From NCBI RefSeq assembly GCF_000373625.1, contig NZ_KB891988.1, positions 966,053 through 1,030,052 on the forward strand: a DNA stretch of 64,000 bases, written 5' to 3'. Within the stretch, counting starts at the first letter, position 1. The number at the start of each line of letters is the position of its first letter. Positions 25,545 through 33,913 of this stretch are shown in pieces. The notes beneath the pieces were generated by a model. It was given only the letters and a program-made list of their open reading frames with translations, was not told where the DNA came from and searched no databases. The position numbers and the translations under genes were made by a program. This stretch comes from Streptomyces sp. LaPpAH-108. Its GTDB lineage: Bacteria > Actinomycetota > Actinomycetes > Streptomycetales > Streptomycetaceae.

Positions 25545-26732
25545 ATGGCAGCTGAGCCCCAGAACATCCCCGTGGGGTCGACCACCGCGGGCTCGATCGC
25601 GGTCGCCGCGGAGTCGACCGTCGTCTCGCGCATGAGCGCGGCCCCCTCCTTCGACGTGACGGACTTCCCCGTCCCGCACGGCCGCGAGGAGGAGTGGCGG
25701 TTCACCCCGCTGGAGCGCCTGCGCGGTCTGCACGACGGCACCGCCGTCGCCACCGGCGAGGGCGTGAAGGTCGCCGTCGAGGCGCCCGCGGGCGTCACGG
25801 TCGAGACCGTCGGCCGCGACGACGCCCGGATCGGCAAGGCGGGCACCCCCGTGGACCGCGTCGCCGCCCAGGCGTACTCCGCCTTCGAGCAGGCGTCGGT
25901 CGTCACCGTCGCGAAGGACACCGTCCTCACCGAGCCGATCCGCATCGCGGTGCACGGCGAGGGCGGCACCGCCTTCGGCCACCAGGTGATCGAGCTGGGT
26001 GCCTTCGCCGAGGCCGTCGTGGTCATCGACCACACCGGTGACACGGTGCTCGCCGCCAACGTGGACTTCGTCCTCGGTGACGGTGCCAAGCTGACCGTCG
26101 TCTCCGTCCAGGACTGGGACGACAAGGCCGTGCACGTCTCCCAGCACAACGCGCTGATCGGCCGGGACGCCTCCTTCAAGTCCGTGGTCGTCACCTTCGG
26201 CGGCGACGTGGTCCGCCTCCATCCGCGCGTCGAGTACGCGGGCCCCGGCGGCGAGGCCGAGCTGTTCGGCCTGTACTTCACCGACGCGGGCCAGCACCAG
26301 GAGCACCGCCTCCTGGTCACCCACAACACCCCGCACTGCAAGTCCAACGTCGTCTACAAGGGCGCGCTCCAGGGCGACAACGCGCACGCGGTGTGGATCG
26401 GTGACGTGCTCATCGAGGCCAAGGCCGAGGGCACCGACACCTACGAGATGAACCGCAACCTGGTCCTCACCGACGGCTCGCGCGTCGACTCGGTGCCGAA
26501 CCTGGAGATCGAGACCGGCGAGATCGTCGGCGCCGGACACGCCTCCGCCACCGGCCGCTTCGACGACGAGCAGCTGTTCTACCTGATGGCCCGCGGCATC
26601 CCGGAGCACGAGGCCCGCCGTCTCGTGGTCCGCGGCTTCTTCGCCGAACTGGTCCAGCAGATCGGTGTCACCGACATCGAGGAGCGCCTGCTCGCCAAGA
26701 TCGAGGAGGAGCTGGAGGCGTCGGTCGCATGA
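25545..26732 (+). CDS. sufD: Fe-S cluster assembly protein SufD
   Basis: 395-aa partner of SufB in the SufBC2D complex. It shares the C-terminal beta-helix and helical end with SufB: 'HKSNVVYKGA'-type core reads 'HCKSNVVYKGALQGDNAHAV', and the end has 'EDEQLFYLMARG'-like 'DDEQLFYLMARGIPEHEARR'. ATG at 25545. The N-terminal part is less conserved, as is usual for SufD. The 3' end overlaps the Rieske gene by 4 bp. Confidence 0.94.
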   Translation: MAAEPQNIPVGSTTAGSIAVAAESTVVSRMSAAPSFDVTDFPVPHGREEEWRFTPLERLRGLHDGTAVATGEGVKVAVEAPAGVTVETVGRDDARIGKAGTPVDRVAAQAYSAFEQASVVTVAKDTVLTEPIRIAVHGEGGTAFGHQVIELGAFAEAVVVIDHTGDTVLAANVDFVLGDGAKLTVVSVQDWDDKAVHVSQHNALIGRDASFKSVVVTFGGDVVRLHPRVEYAGPGGEAELFGLYFTDAGQHQEHRLLVTHNTPHCKSNVVYKGALQGDNAHAVWIGDVLIEAKAEGTDTYEMNRNLVLTDGSRVDSVPNLEIETGEIVGAGHASATGRFDDEQLFYLMARGIPEHEARRLVVRGFFAELVQQIGVTDIEERLLAKIEEELEASVA

Positions 26733-27055
26733 CCACCAGCAGCTTCGTACGCGCCTGCGGGCTGAGCGAGCTGTCGGAGGACACCCCCAAGCGGGTGGAA
26801 CTCGACGGCACGCCGGTCTCGGTCGTGAAGACCGAGGGCGAGGTGTACGCGATCTACGACATCTGCTCGCACGCGAACGTCTCCCTCTCGGAGGGCGAGG
26901 TGGAGGACGGCCAGATCGAGTGCTGGCTGCACGGCTCGTGCTTCGACCTCCGCACCGGCAAGCCGTCCGGCCCGCCCGCGACGCGCCCCGTCCCCGTATA
27001 CCCCGTAAAGATCGAAGGGGACGACGTGCTCGTCTCCCTCTCCCAGGAGTCCTGA
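26729..27055 (+). CDS. Rieske-type ferredoxin within the suf operon
   Basis: 108-aa small soluble [2Fe-2S] protein. Ligands are Cys46 and His48 (CSH) and Cys65 and His68 (CWLH), a standard Rieske spacing. It resembles ferredoxin components of dioxygenases or NirD-like proteins. Translation is coupled to sufD by an ATGA overlap and sufC starts 7 bp later, so it is made with the assembly machinery. A role as electron donor for cluster assembly is likely but not shown. Confidence 0.92.
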   Translation: MTTSSFVRACGLSELSEDTPKRVELDGTPVSVVKTEGEVYAIYDICSHANVSLSEGEVEDGQIECWLHGSCFDLRTGKPSGPPATRPVPVYPVKIEGDDVLVSLSQES

Positions 27056-27062
27056 GGCACCC

Positions 27063-27827
27063 ATGGCAACGCTTGAAATCCGAGACCTGCACGTCACCGT
27101 CGAGGCCGACAACGCCACGAAGGAGATCCTCAAGGGCGTCGACCTCACCGTGAAGCAGGGCGAGACGCACGCCATCATGGGCCCCAACGGCTCCGGCAAG
27201 TCGACCCTCGCCTACTCGCTCGCGGGTCACCCGAAGTACACGATCACCGGCGGCACCGTCACCCTCGACGGCGAGGACGTCCTCGAGATGTCCGTCGACG
27301 AGCGCGCCCGCGCCGGTCTCTTCCTCGCCATGCAGTACCCGGTCGAGGTCCCCGGCGTCTCCGTCTCCAACTTCCTGCGCACCTCCGCCACCGCCATCCG
27401 CGGCGAGGCCCCCAAGCTGCGCACCTGGGTGAAGGAGGTCAAGGAGACCATGGAGCGCCTTCACATGGACCCCTCCTTCGCCGAGCGCAACGTCAACGAG
27501 GGCTTCTCCGGCGGTGAGAAGAAGCGCCACGAGATCCTTCAGCTCGAACTGCTCAAGCCGCACATCGCGATCCTGGACGAGACCGACTCCGGCCTCGACG
27601 TGGACGCGCTGCGCATCGTCTCCGAGGGCGTCAACCGCGTCCGCGAGACCGGCGAGACCGGCACCCTGCTGATCACGCACTACACGCGCATCCTGCGGTA
27701 CATCAAGCCCGACTTCGTCCACGTCTTCGCCGGTGGCCGCATCGTCGAGTCCGGCGGTCCAGAGCTGGCCGACAAGCTGGAGAACGAGGGCTACGAGGCT
27801 TACACGAAGGGTGGCGTAACCGCGTGA
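27063..27827 (+). CDS. sufC: Fe-S cluster assembly ATPase SufC
   Basis: ABC-type ATPase of 254 aa without a membrane partner; it drives conformational change in SufBD. Walker A is 'GPNGSGKSTLAY', the signature is 'FSGGEKKRHEI' and Walker B is 'IAILDETDSGLD', with the SufC-typical ETDSGLD. ATG at 27063. Its stop overlaps the GTG of sufS (GTGA). Confidence 0.96.
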   Translation: MATLEIRDLHVTVEADNATKEILKGVDLTVKQGETHAIMGPNGSGKSTLAYSLAGHPKYTITGGTVTLDGEDVLEMSVDERARAGLFLAMQYPVEVPGVSVSNFLRTSATAIRGEAPKLRTWVKEVKETMERLHMDPSFAERNVNEGFSGGEKKRHEILQLELLKPHIAILDETDSGLDVDALRIVSEGVNRVRETGETGTLLITHYTRILRYIKPDFVHVFAGGRIVESGGPELADKLENEGYEAYTKGGVTA

Positions 27828-29080
27828 TTCAGTTGCCGGGCCTCCTCGACACAGAGACGATCCGCAAGGACTTCCCCATCCTGGACCGCCAGGTCCACGA
27901 CGGGAAGAAGCTCGTATACCTGGACAACGCGGCGACCTCGCAGAAGCCGCGCCAGGTGCTGGACGCCTTGAGCGAGTACTACGAGCGGTACAACGCCAAC
28001 GTCCACCGCGGCGTGCACGTGCTCGCCGAGGAGGCCACGGCGCTGTACGAGGGCGCGCGGGACAAGGTCGCGTCGTTCATCAACGCGCCCAGCCGCGACG
28101 AGGTGATCTTCACCAAGAACGCCTCCGAATCCCTCAACCTCGTGGCCAACATGCTCGGCTGGGCCGACGAGCCCTACCGGGTGGACCACGAGACCGAGAT
28201 CGTCATCACGGAGATGGAGCACCACTCCAACATCGTGCCGTGGCAGCTGCTCGCGCAGCGCACCGGCGCGAAGCTGAAGTGGTTCGGCCTCACCGACGAC
28301 GGCCGGCTCGACCTGTCCAACATCGACGAGATCATCACCGAGAAGACGAAGATCGTCTCCTTCGTGCTGGTCTCCAACATCCTGGGCACGGTCAACCCGG
28401 TCGAGGCGATCGTGCGCCGCGCCCAGGAGGTCGGCGCGCTGGTCTGCATCGACGCCTCGCAGGCCGCGCCGCACATGCCGCTGGACGTCCAGGCGCTCGG
28501 CGCCGACTTCGTGGCCTTCACCGGCCACAAGATGTGCGGCCCGACCGGCATCGGCGTGCTCTGGGGCCGCCAGGAACTCCTGGAGGACCTGCCCCCGTTC
28601 CTCGGCGGCGGCGAGATGATCGAGACCGTCTCGATGCACTCCTCGACGTACGCCCCGGCGCCGCACAAGTTCGAGGCGGGCACCCCGCCGATCGCCCAGG
28701 CGGTCGGTCTCGGTGCCGCGATCGACTACCTCAACTCGATCGGCATGGACAAGGTCCTCGCCCACGAGCACGCGCTCACCGAGTACGCGGTGAAGCGGCT
28801 CGGCGAGGTCCCCGACCTGCGGATCATCGGCCCCTCCACGGCCGAGGACCGGGGCGCGGCGATCTCCTTCACGCTGGGCGACATCCACCCGCACGACGTG
28901 GGCCAGGTCCTCGACGAGCAGGGCATCGCCGTGCGCGTCGGCCACCACTGCGCGCGGCCGGTCTGCCTGCGGTACGGAATTCCGGCGACCACCCGGGCGT
29001 CGTTCTACCTGTACTCCACGCCCGCCGAGATCGACGCACTGGTCGAGGGGCTGGAGCACGTACGGAACTTCTTCGGCTGA
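27824..29080 (+). CDS. sufS: Cysteine desulfurase SufS
   Basis: PLP enzyme of 418 aa that takes sulfur from cysteine as an enzyme persulfide for cluster assembly. The PLP lysine is Lys236 ('TGHKMCGPTG'), and the sulfur-carrying Cys376 lies in 'RVGHHCARPVC', the class II (SufS) arrangement. GTG at 27824 overlaps the sufC stop. SufU, its sulfur acceptor, follows 16 bp later. Confidence 0.96.
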   Translation: MIQLPGLLDTETIRKDFPILDRQVHDGKKLVYLDNAATSQKPRQVLDALSEYYERYNANVHRGVHVLAEEATALYEGARDKVASFINAPSRDEVIFTKNASESLNLVANMLGWADEPYRVDHETEIVITEMEHHSNIVPWQLLAQRTGAKLKWFGLTDDGRLDLSNIDEIITEKTKIVSFVLVSNILGTVNPVEAIVRRAQEVGALVCIDASQAAPHMPLDVQALGADFVAFTGHKMCGPTGIGVLWGRQELLEDLPPFLGGGEMIETVSMHSSTYAPAPHKFEAGTPPIAQAVGLGAAIDYLNSIGMDKVLAHEHALTEYAVKRLGEVPDLRIIGPSTAEDRGAAISFTLGDIHPHDVGQVLDEQGIAVRVGHHCARPVCLRYGIPATTRASFYLYSTPAEIDALVEGLEHVRNFFG

Positions 29081-29096
29081 CGGGACGAGCGATCGC

Positions 29097-29564
29097 ATGA
29101 AGCTGGACTCCATGTACCAGGAAGTCATCCTGGACCACTACAAGAATCCGCACGGGCGTGGCCTCAGGGACGGCGACGCCGAGGTGCACCATGTGAACCC
29201 GACCTGCGGCGACGAGATCACCCTCCGGGTGAAGTACGACGGCACCAAGATCGCCGACGTGTCGTACGAGGGGCAGGGCTGTTCCATCAGCCAGGCCTCC
29301 GCCTCCGTGCTCAACGAACTGCTGGTGGGCAAGGACCTGCCCGAGGCGCAGAAGATCCAGGAGACCTTCCTGGAGCTGATGCAGTCCAAGGGCCGGATCG
29401 AGCCCGACGACGCGATGGAGGAGGTGCTGGAGGACGCGGTCGCGTTCGCCGGTGTCTCCAAGTACCCGGCCCGCGTCAAGTGCGCCCTCCTGAGCTGGAT
29501 GGCGTGGAAGGACGCGACGGCCCAGGCGCTGGGTGGCGCCGAAGCCGAAAGGAAGACGGCATGA
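29097..29564 (+). CDS. sufU: SufU, zinc-dependent sulfur acceptor
   Basis: 155-aa IscU-like protein that accepts sulfur from SufS. The three conserved cysteines are Cys37 (PTCGDE), Cys62 (QGCSIS) and Cys129 (RVKCALL), with Asp39 as the likely fourth zinc ligand. The segment between Cys62 and Cys129 is longer than in IscU, which marks SufU. The stop overlaps the next gene by 4 bp (ATGA). Confidence 0.95.
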   Translation: MKLDSMYQEVILDHYKNPHGRGLRDGDAEVHHVNPTCGDEITLRVKYDGTKIADVSYEGQGCSISQASASVLNELLVGKDLPEAQKIQETFLELMQSKGRIEPDDAMEEVLEDAVAFAGVSKYPARVKCALLSWMAWKDATAQALGGAEAERKTA

Positions 29565-29893
29565 CCGACACCGCTGAGATGAAACCGGCCTCGGAGGACG
29601 AACTCCGCGAGGCCCTGTACGACGTCGTCGACCCCGAGCTGGGCATCGACGTCGTCAACCTCGGCCTGATCTACGGCATCCACATCGACGACTCCAACGT
29701 CGCGACGCTGGACATGACCCTGACCTCCGCGGCCTGCCCGCTCACGGACGTCATCGAGGAGCAGGCCAAGTCCGCCACGGACGGCCTGGTCAACGAGCTG
29801 CGCATCAACTGGGTCTGGATGCCGCCGTGGGGCCCCGACAAGATCACCGACGAGGGCCGCGAGCAGCTGCGGGCCCTCGGGTTCAACGTCTGA
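29561..29893 (+). CDS. sufT: SufT-like MIP18/DUF59 protein
   Basis: 110-aa protein of the MIP18/DUF59 family, which helps in Fe-S protein maturation. Typical features are '[20 protein letters not shown]' and '[11 protein letters not shown]' with the conserved cysteine. ATG at 29561 overlaps sufU. It is the last gene of the suf operon, before a hairpin terminator. The name SufT is given by family and position. Confidence 0.9.
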   Translation: MTDTAEMKPASEDELREALYDVVDPELGIDVVNLGLIYGIHIDDSNVATLDMTLTSAACPLTDVIEEQAKSATDGLVNELRINWVWMPPWGPDKITDEGREQLRALGFNV

Positions 29894-29919
29894 GGTCCCC
29901 TCGGATCCTGTTGTGAGCG

Positions 29920-29949
29920 AGGCGGCGGCGCCTTCGGGTGCCGCCGCCT
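29920..29949 (+). terminator. Hairpin with TTCG loop after the suf operon
   Basis: Arms 29920-29932 and 29937-29949 form a 13-bp stem with one G-T pair, closed by TTCG, 27 bp after the sufT stop. Confidence 0.8.
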
Positions 29950-30000
29950 TCGCACACCCGGCGCGAGCGCGCGCGGGTGCGTACCTGCCCCCACCCCACG

Positions 30001-30014
30001 TTAGGTTTGCACGT
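30001..30014 (+). promoter_or_regulatory. Candidate leaderless promoter of dapD
   Basis: TAGGTT (30002-30007) lies exactly seven bases before the dapD ATG, with no Shine-Dalgarno between; the mRNA probably starts at the A of the ATG. Confidence 0.4.
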
Positions 30015-31001
30015 ATGACCGACACCGCTTCCCGTACCACCGGCGCCGTCGCCGCCGGTCTCGCCACCATCGCCGCCGACGGCACCGTTCTCGACACCTG
30101 GTTCCCGGCTCCCGAGCTGGTCGCCGAGCCGGGCCCCTCCGGCACCGAGCGGCTGTCGGCCGACCGGGCCGCCGAGCTGCTCGGCGACAAGGTCGTCTCC
30201 GCGCTCGGCCCGGACGCCCGCCGGGGGGTCGACGTGGTCGCGGTGCGTACGGTCATCGGCTCGCTGGACGAGAAGCCGGTCGACGCGCACGACGCCTATC
30301 TGCGCCTCCACCTGCTCTCCCACCGCCTGGTCAAGCCGCACGGGGTGAGCCTGGACGGCATCTTCGGGCACCTCGCCAACGTCGCCTGGACCTCGCTCGG
30401 CCCGGTCGCCGTGGACGCCATCGAGACGGTGCGGCTGAACGCCCGCGCCGAGGGCCTGCACCTCCAGGTCACCTCGATCGACAAGTTCCCGCGCATGACG
30501 GACTACGTGGCCCCCAAGGGCGTGCGCATCGCCGACGCCGACCGCGTCCGCCTCGGCGCGCACCTGGCCGAGGGCACCACGGTCATGCACGAGGGCTTCG
30601 TCAACTTCAACGCGGGCACGCTGGGCACCTCCATGGTCGAGGGCCGCATCTCCGCGGGCGTCGTCGTGGGCGACGGCTCGGACATCGGCGGCGGCGCCTC
30701 CACCATGGGCACCCTCTCCGGCGGCGGCAACGTCATCATCACCATCGGCGAGCGCTGCCTGGTCGGCGCCGAGGCGGGCGTCGGCATCGCGCTGGGCGAC
30801 GAGTGCGTCGTCGAAGCGGGCCTCTACGTCACCGCGGGCACCCGCGTCACCCTCCCCGACGGCCAGATCGTCAAAGCCCGCGAACTCTCCGGCGCCTCGA
30901 ACATCCTCTTCCGCCGCAACTCGGTGACGGGAGCGGTGGAGGCCCGCCCGAACAACGCGGTCTGGGGCGGCTTGAACGAGGTGCTGCACAGCCACAACTG
31001 A
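30015..31001 (+). CDS. dapD: 2,3,4,5-tetrahydropyridine-2,6-dicarboxylate N-succinyltransferase
   Basis: Lysine/diaminopimelate pathway enzyme of 328 aa, using succinyl-CoA. The C-terminal left-handed beta-helix has hexapeptide repeats from about residue 165 ('[20 protein letters not shown]', '[20 protein letters not shown]'). The N-terminal domain is the long actinobacterial form. ATG at 30015 was chosen over an upstream frame start because the preceding 34 codons cover the suf terminator region and a -10 lies just before this ATG. dapA is 2 kb away. Confidence 0.94.
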   Translation: MTDTASRTTGAVAAGLATIAADGTVLDTWFPAPELVAEPGPSGTERLSADRAAELLGDKVVSALGPDARRGVDVVAVRTVIGSLDEKPVDAHDAYLRLHLLSHRLVKPHGVSLDGIFGHLANVAWTSLGPVAVDAIETVRLNARAEGLHLQVTSIDKFPRMTDYVAPKGVRIADADRVRLGAHLAEGTTVMHEGFVNFNAGTLGTSMVEGRISAGVVVGDGSDIGGGASTMGTLSGGGNVIITIGERCLVGAEAGVGIALGDECVVEAGLYVTAGTRVTLPDGQIVKARELSGASNILFRRNSVTGAVEARPNNAVWGGLNEVLHSHN

Positions 31002-31020
31002 CCGGCTGCCGCAGCCTTTT

Positions 31021-31075
31021 CACCGAGCGCCCTCCCAACGGCCCCTTCCCGGGCCGGTCGGGAGGGCGCTCGGTG
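31021..31075 (+). terminator. 16-bp hairpin after dapD
   Basis: Arms 31021-31036 and 31060-31075 pair perfectly; the loop contains a smaller GC hairpin (CGGCCC/GGGCCG). It starts 19 bp after the dapD stop. Confidence 0.8.
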
Positions 31076-31191
31076 TGTCGTGGGGGAGATTTTTTTCTTC
31101 GTACTCACCGGCATAGCGGGGCGGGGCCGCGCGCGTCACAGGGGGTGCAGGGGCCGGGCACAGGGTCGGTCCGGGGAAAGAGAAGGTGACG

Positions 31192-31752
31192 ATGGATGCC
31201 GAAGGCCAGGAGAGCTTCCGGGAGTTCGTGGCGAGCAGGTCGTCCGCCCTGCTGAGGACGGCCGTGCTGCTGACCGGCGGCGACCGGCACGCGGCCGAGG
31301 ACCTGCTGCAGAACGCGCTGGTCAAGGCGGCCGGACACTGGCACCGGATCGACGAACCCGAGCCGTACGTACGGCAGATCCTGTACCGGCAGCAGATCAG
31401 CCGCTGGCGGCTGAAGTGGCGACGGCGCGAACTCAGCGTCGCCGAACCGCCCGAGAGCCACGCGGACCCGGACGACCCCTCGTCCGCCGCCGAACTGCGG
31501 CTCGTCCTGCGCGCCGCGCTCGCCAAGCTGACGGCACGTCAGCGCACCATGCTGGTGCTGCGGTACTACGAGGACCTGCAAGAGGCCGACGTGGCCCGGC
31601 TCCTCGGCTGCTCCGTCGGCACCGTACGGTCCACCACCCACCGCTCCCTGGCCCGACTGCGCGCCCTCGCGCCCGAGTTGGCCGCCCTGGGCCCGGCGGC
31701 GGCCGAGCAGCAGCCGTCCCGTGACTTCTCGCCCGTGGAGGTGCGTCCGTGA
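31192..31752 (+). CDS. ECF sigma factor of the SigE-like (SigE70) group
   Basis: 186-aa RNA polymerase sigma factor. Region 2 is at about 15-75 ('FREFVASRSSALLRTAVLLT', 'AAEDLLQNALVKAA') and region 4 at about 110-165 ('LTARQRTMLVLRYYEDLQEA', 'LGCSVGTVRSTTHRSLARLR'). ATG at 31192 has AGAAGG five bases upstream; GTG at 31186 lies in that ribosome site. The stop overlaps the GTG of the membrane protein that follows, the usual layout of a sigma factor with its regulator. Target promoters are not known. Confidence 0.93.
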   Translation: MDAEGQESFREFVASRSSALLRTAVLLTGGDRHAAEDLLQNALVKAAGHWHRIDEPEPYVRQILYRQQISRWRLKWRRRELSVAEPPESHADPDDPSSAAELRLVLRAALAKLTARQRTMLVLRYYEDLQEADVARLLGCSVGTVRSTTHRSLARLRALAPELAALGPAAAEQQPSRDFSPVEVRP

Positions 31753-32939
31753 ACGTCGACGAATTCGTGCGCGACACCCTGCACGAGCAGGCCGGTGAAC
31801 AGCAGCCGCTGGCACCGGGGTTCGCGGATCGTGTGCTGGCCGTCCGCCGTCGCCGCCGTACCCGCAGGCTCGCGGGCGTCGCCGCCGCGGTGGCGATCGC
31901 GGTCGCGGTCCCGCTGGTGGACTCACGGTGGTCCGAGGTGCTGCCCGCGAGTGTGGTCGGGCCCGAGGGGGGCGGTGTCATGGCCCACCCGGACCAGTCG
32001 CCGCCCCGCGACATGATCGCCGCCGGACGGACGGCGCTGGCCGCTTACTACACCTTGAAGACCGTGAAGCACGGTGCCGACCGGGCCGTGGCTACGCGCA
32101 CCTACTGGCTGCTCAACCCGAAGACGCGGACGTACGAGAGGACGACCAAGTGGTCCTGGGTCGCCGTCGCCCCCGGGCTGCGGACGGCCGCTGTCCTGGA
32201 ACAGGGTCTGCCCGCCCGCCGGATCGGCCTGCTCGATCTCGCGTCCGGGCAGATCAAGCGGTGGATCTCCGTCGACCATCCGGTCGCGAGCCTCTCCTTC
32301 TCGCGGGACGGCACCAAGATCGTCGCGACGGCCTACGGGGGCAACCCCGACGAGCAGTACAAGATCGAAGGTGTCCCGGACTGGCAGCCAGACGCCCGGG
32401 CGGCGGACCGCAACGGCTTCCTCGTCATCGATGTGGCCTCGGGCAGCAGTTCCTGGGCCAAGGTCGGCGGGGACGGGACTGACCTCAACAGCCGCCAGGA
32501 CTTCGCCTTCAGCCGTGACGACCGGTTCGTCTGGTCAGGTGCGGACACCCCGTCCGGCTATCAGTACTTCGACCGGCAGGGAAACGAGGTCGAAGCGCCG
32601 TTGGGCGAAGGGCAGGTGAACTGGTTCGTCGCTGCGGGCCTCTCGCCCGACGGCAAGCGCGCCGCCGGTGACTTCGCGGGCGAGCGGATGAAGACCTCGT
32701 CCTGGATCCTCGACCCCCGCACCGGTCAACACGTCACCGAGGTGCACGGTCAGCAACTGCTCGCCTGGGCCGACGACAACGCGCTGATCGCCTGGGACAT
32801 GGGCGGCAAGGGCGGCGAGTTCCACAACCGCCTCGTGCTCGTCACGATCGGCAGCGACAAGGTCGTACCACTGAGCGGCTTCCGCGGAGGGAACGCCGCC
32901 GCGGCGGGCCGCTGGACCCCCGTCTTCGCCGACCGCTGA
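31749..32939 (+). CDS. Membrane-anchored beta-propeller-like protein, probable sigma regulator
   Basis: 396 aa. A short cytoplasmic N-terminus (1-40, 'MNVDEFVRDTLHEQAGEQQP', then a run of Arg) precedes one TM (about 41-58). The external domain from about 85 onward has repeated blade-like pieces ('VASLSFSRDGTKIVATAYGG', 'WFVAAGLSPDGKRAAGD'), as in TolB/WD40-like sensors. GTG at 31749 overlaps the sigma gene. In this setting the N-terminus would hold or control the sigma factor, but it lacks the zinc-binding HxxxCxxC of classical anti-sigma factors. Role inferred from position and topology. Confidence 0.8.
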   Translation: MNVDEFVRDTLHEQAGEQQPLAPGFADRVLAVRRRRRTRRLAGVAAAVAIAVAVPLVDSRWSEVLPASVVGPEGGGVMAHPDQSPPRDMIAAGRTALAAYYTLKTVKHGADRAVATRTYWLLNPKTRTYERTTKWSWVAVAPGLRTAAVLEQGLPARRIGLLDLASGQIKRWISVDHPVASLSFSRDGTKIVATAYGGNPDEQYKIEGVPDWQPDARAADRNGFLVIDVASGSSSWAKVGGDGTDLNSRQDFAFSRDDRFVWSGADTPSGYQYFDRQGNEVEAPLGEGQVNWFVAAGLSPDGKRAAGDFAGERMKTSSWILDPRTGQHVTEVHGQQLLAWADDNALIAWDMGGKGGEFHNRLVLVTIGSDKVVPLSGFRGGNAAAAGRWTPVFADR

Positions 32940-33836
32940 TCACCCCGCCCCCGTGACCCGCTCGTACGCCGCGCGCAGCCCGTCGGCCGTCTTCCGGTCG
33001 GCGGGCAGCAGCGGTGCGTGTACCGGGCCTGCGGGGAGGCCGAGTTCGGTGAGGAGGGCCTTCGCCGTGACCGTGCCGGGCAGGCCCGCGTTCATCATCG
33101 CCTCGATGAACGGGGTGGCGCGGAGCTGGAGTTCGGTCGCAAGGGACGTATCGCCCGAGTCGAACGCGTCGAGAATGGCGGTGACTTGGCGCGGGACGAC
33201 GTTCGCGACGGTGCTCACGCAGCCCGCCGCGCCCACGGCGTAGAGGGCGAGGATGTGTTCGTCACAGCCCGCGTAGTAGGCCAAGTCCGTTGCCGCGAGG
33301 ACCTTTTGGGTGCCGAGGAAGTCGTAGGAGCAGTCCTTGACGGCCATGATGCGGGGATGGTCGGCGAGGCGGATCATCGTCTCCGGCTCGATGCGGGTGC
33401 CGGTGCGGCCGGGGATGTCGTAGAGCATCAGGGGGAGTCCGCTCGCGTCCGCGATCTGGCGGAAGTGGGCCTCCACGGACTCCTGCGGGGGCCTGCTGTA
33501 GTACGGCGTGACCACCAACGCGCCGTCGGCGCCCGCCTTTTCGGCCGCGTTGGTCAGTTCGATCGTGTGCCGGGTGTCCGCCGTGCCCACGCCCGCGACC
33601 AGGACGACCTCGGGGCCCACCGCCGCGCGGACCGCCGCGATCAGCTCGGCCTTCTCGGTGTCCGTGGTCGTGGGGGACTCGCCCGTGGTGCCGTTCAGGA
33701 CCAGGCCGTCACAGCCCTCGGTCACCAGATGGGCGGCGAGGCGGGCCGCCCCGTCCACGTCGAGCGTGCCGGTCGGCGTGAACGGGGTGACCATCGCGCA
33801 GAGCGTACGGCCGAAGGGTGCGGTGCGAGGTGTCAT
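32940..33836 (-). CDS. dapA: 4-hydroxy-tetrahydrodipicolinate synthase
   Basis: Condenses pyruvate with aspartate semialdehyde, the first committed step to diaminopimelate and lysine. 298 aa. Conserved motifs are 'LVLNGTTGESPTTT', 'ALVVTPYYSRPPQ', 'LMLYDIPGRTGT' and the Schiff-base lysine in 'IMAVKDCSYD'. ATG at 33836. It converges with the sigma regulator with no bases between the two stops. It could be a second dapA of the genome; related aldolase-family enzymes with other substrates are less likely given the motifs and nearby dapD. Confidence 0.9.
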   Translation of the reverse strand: MTPRTAPFGRTLCAMVTPFTPTGTLDVDGAARLAAHLVTEGCDGLVLNGTTGESPTTTDTEKAELIAAVRAAVGPEVVLVAGVGTADTRHTIELTNAAEKAGADGALVVTPYYSRPPQESVEAHFRQIADASGLPLMLYDIPGRTGTRIEPETMIRLADHPRIMAVKDCSYDFLGTQKVLAATDLAYYAGCDEHILALYAVGAAGCVSTVANVVPRQVTAILDAFDSGDTSLATELQLRATPFIEAMMNAGLPGTVTAKALLTELGLPAGPVHAPLLPADRKTADGLRAAYERVTGAG

Positions 33837-33913
33837 GGACGTAGTCTCGGCACCCTCGACCGTACAGCTCCACTTAAATCTGCTGCGAGGTATCGCTAAG
33901 CAGCTCTGAAGGG

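Noticed and set aside
23748..27722. A 1324-codon open frame on the minus strand across the suf genes
   Set aside because: It is antisense to five clear suf genes and has a shadow-type composition rich in Gly, Val, Asp and Leu with no domains. Long antisense frames are expected in GC-rich DNA.
30001..30014. TTAGGTT before dapD as a second iron box
   Set aside because: Only the first half matches; there is no dyad partner, and the sequence is better explained as a -10 region.
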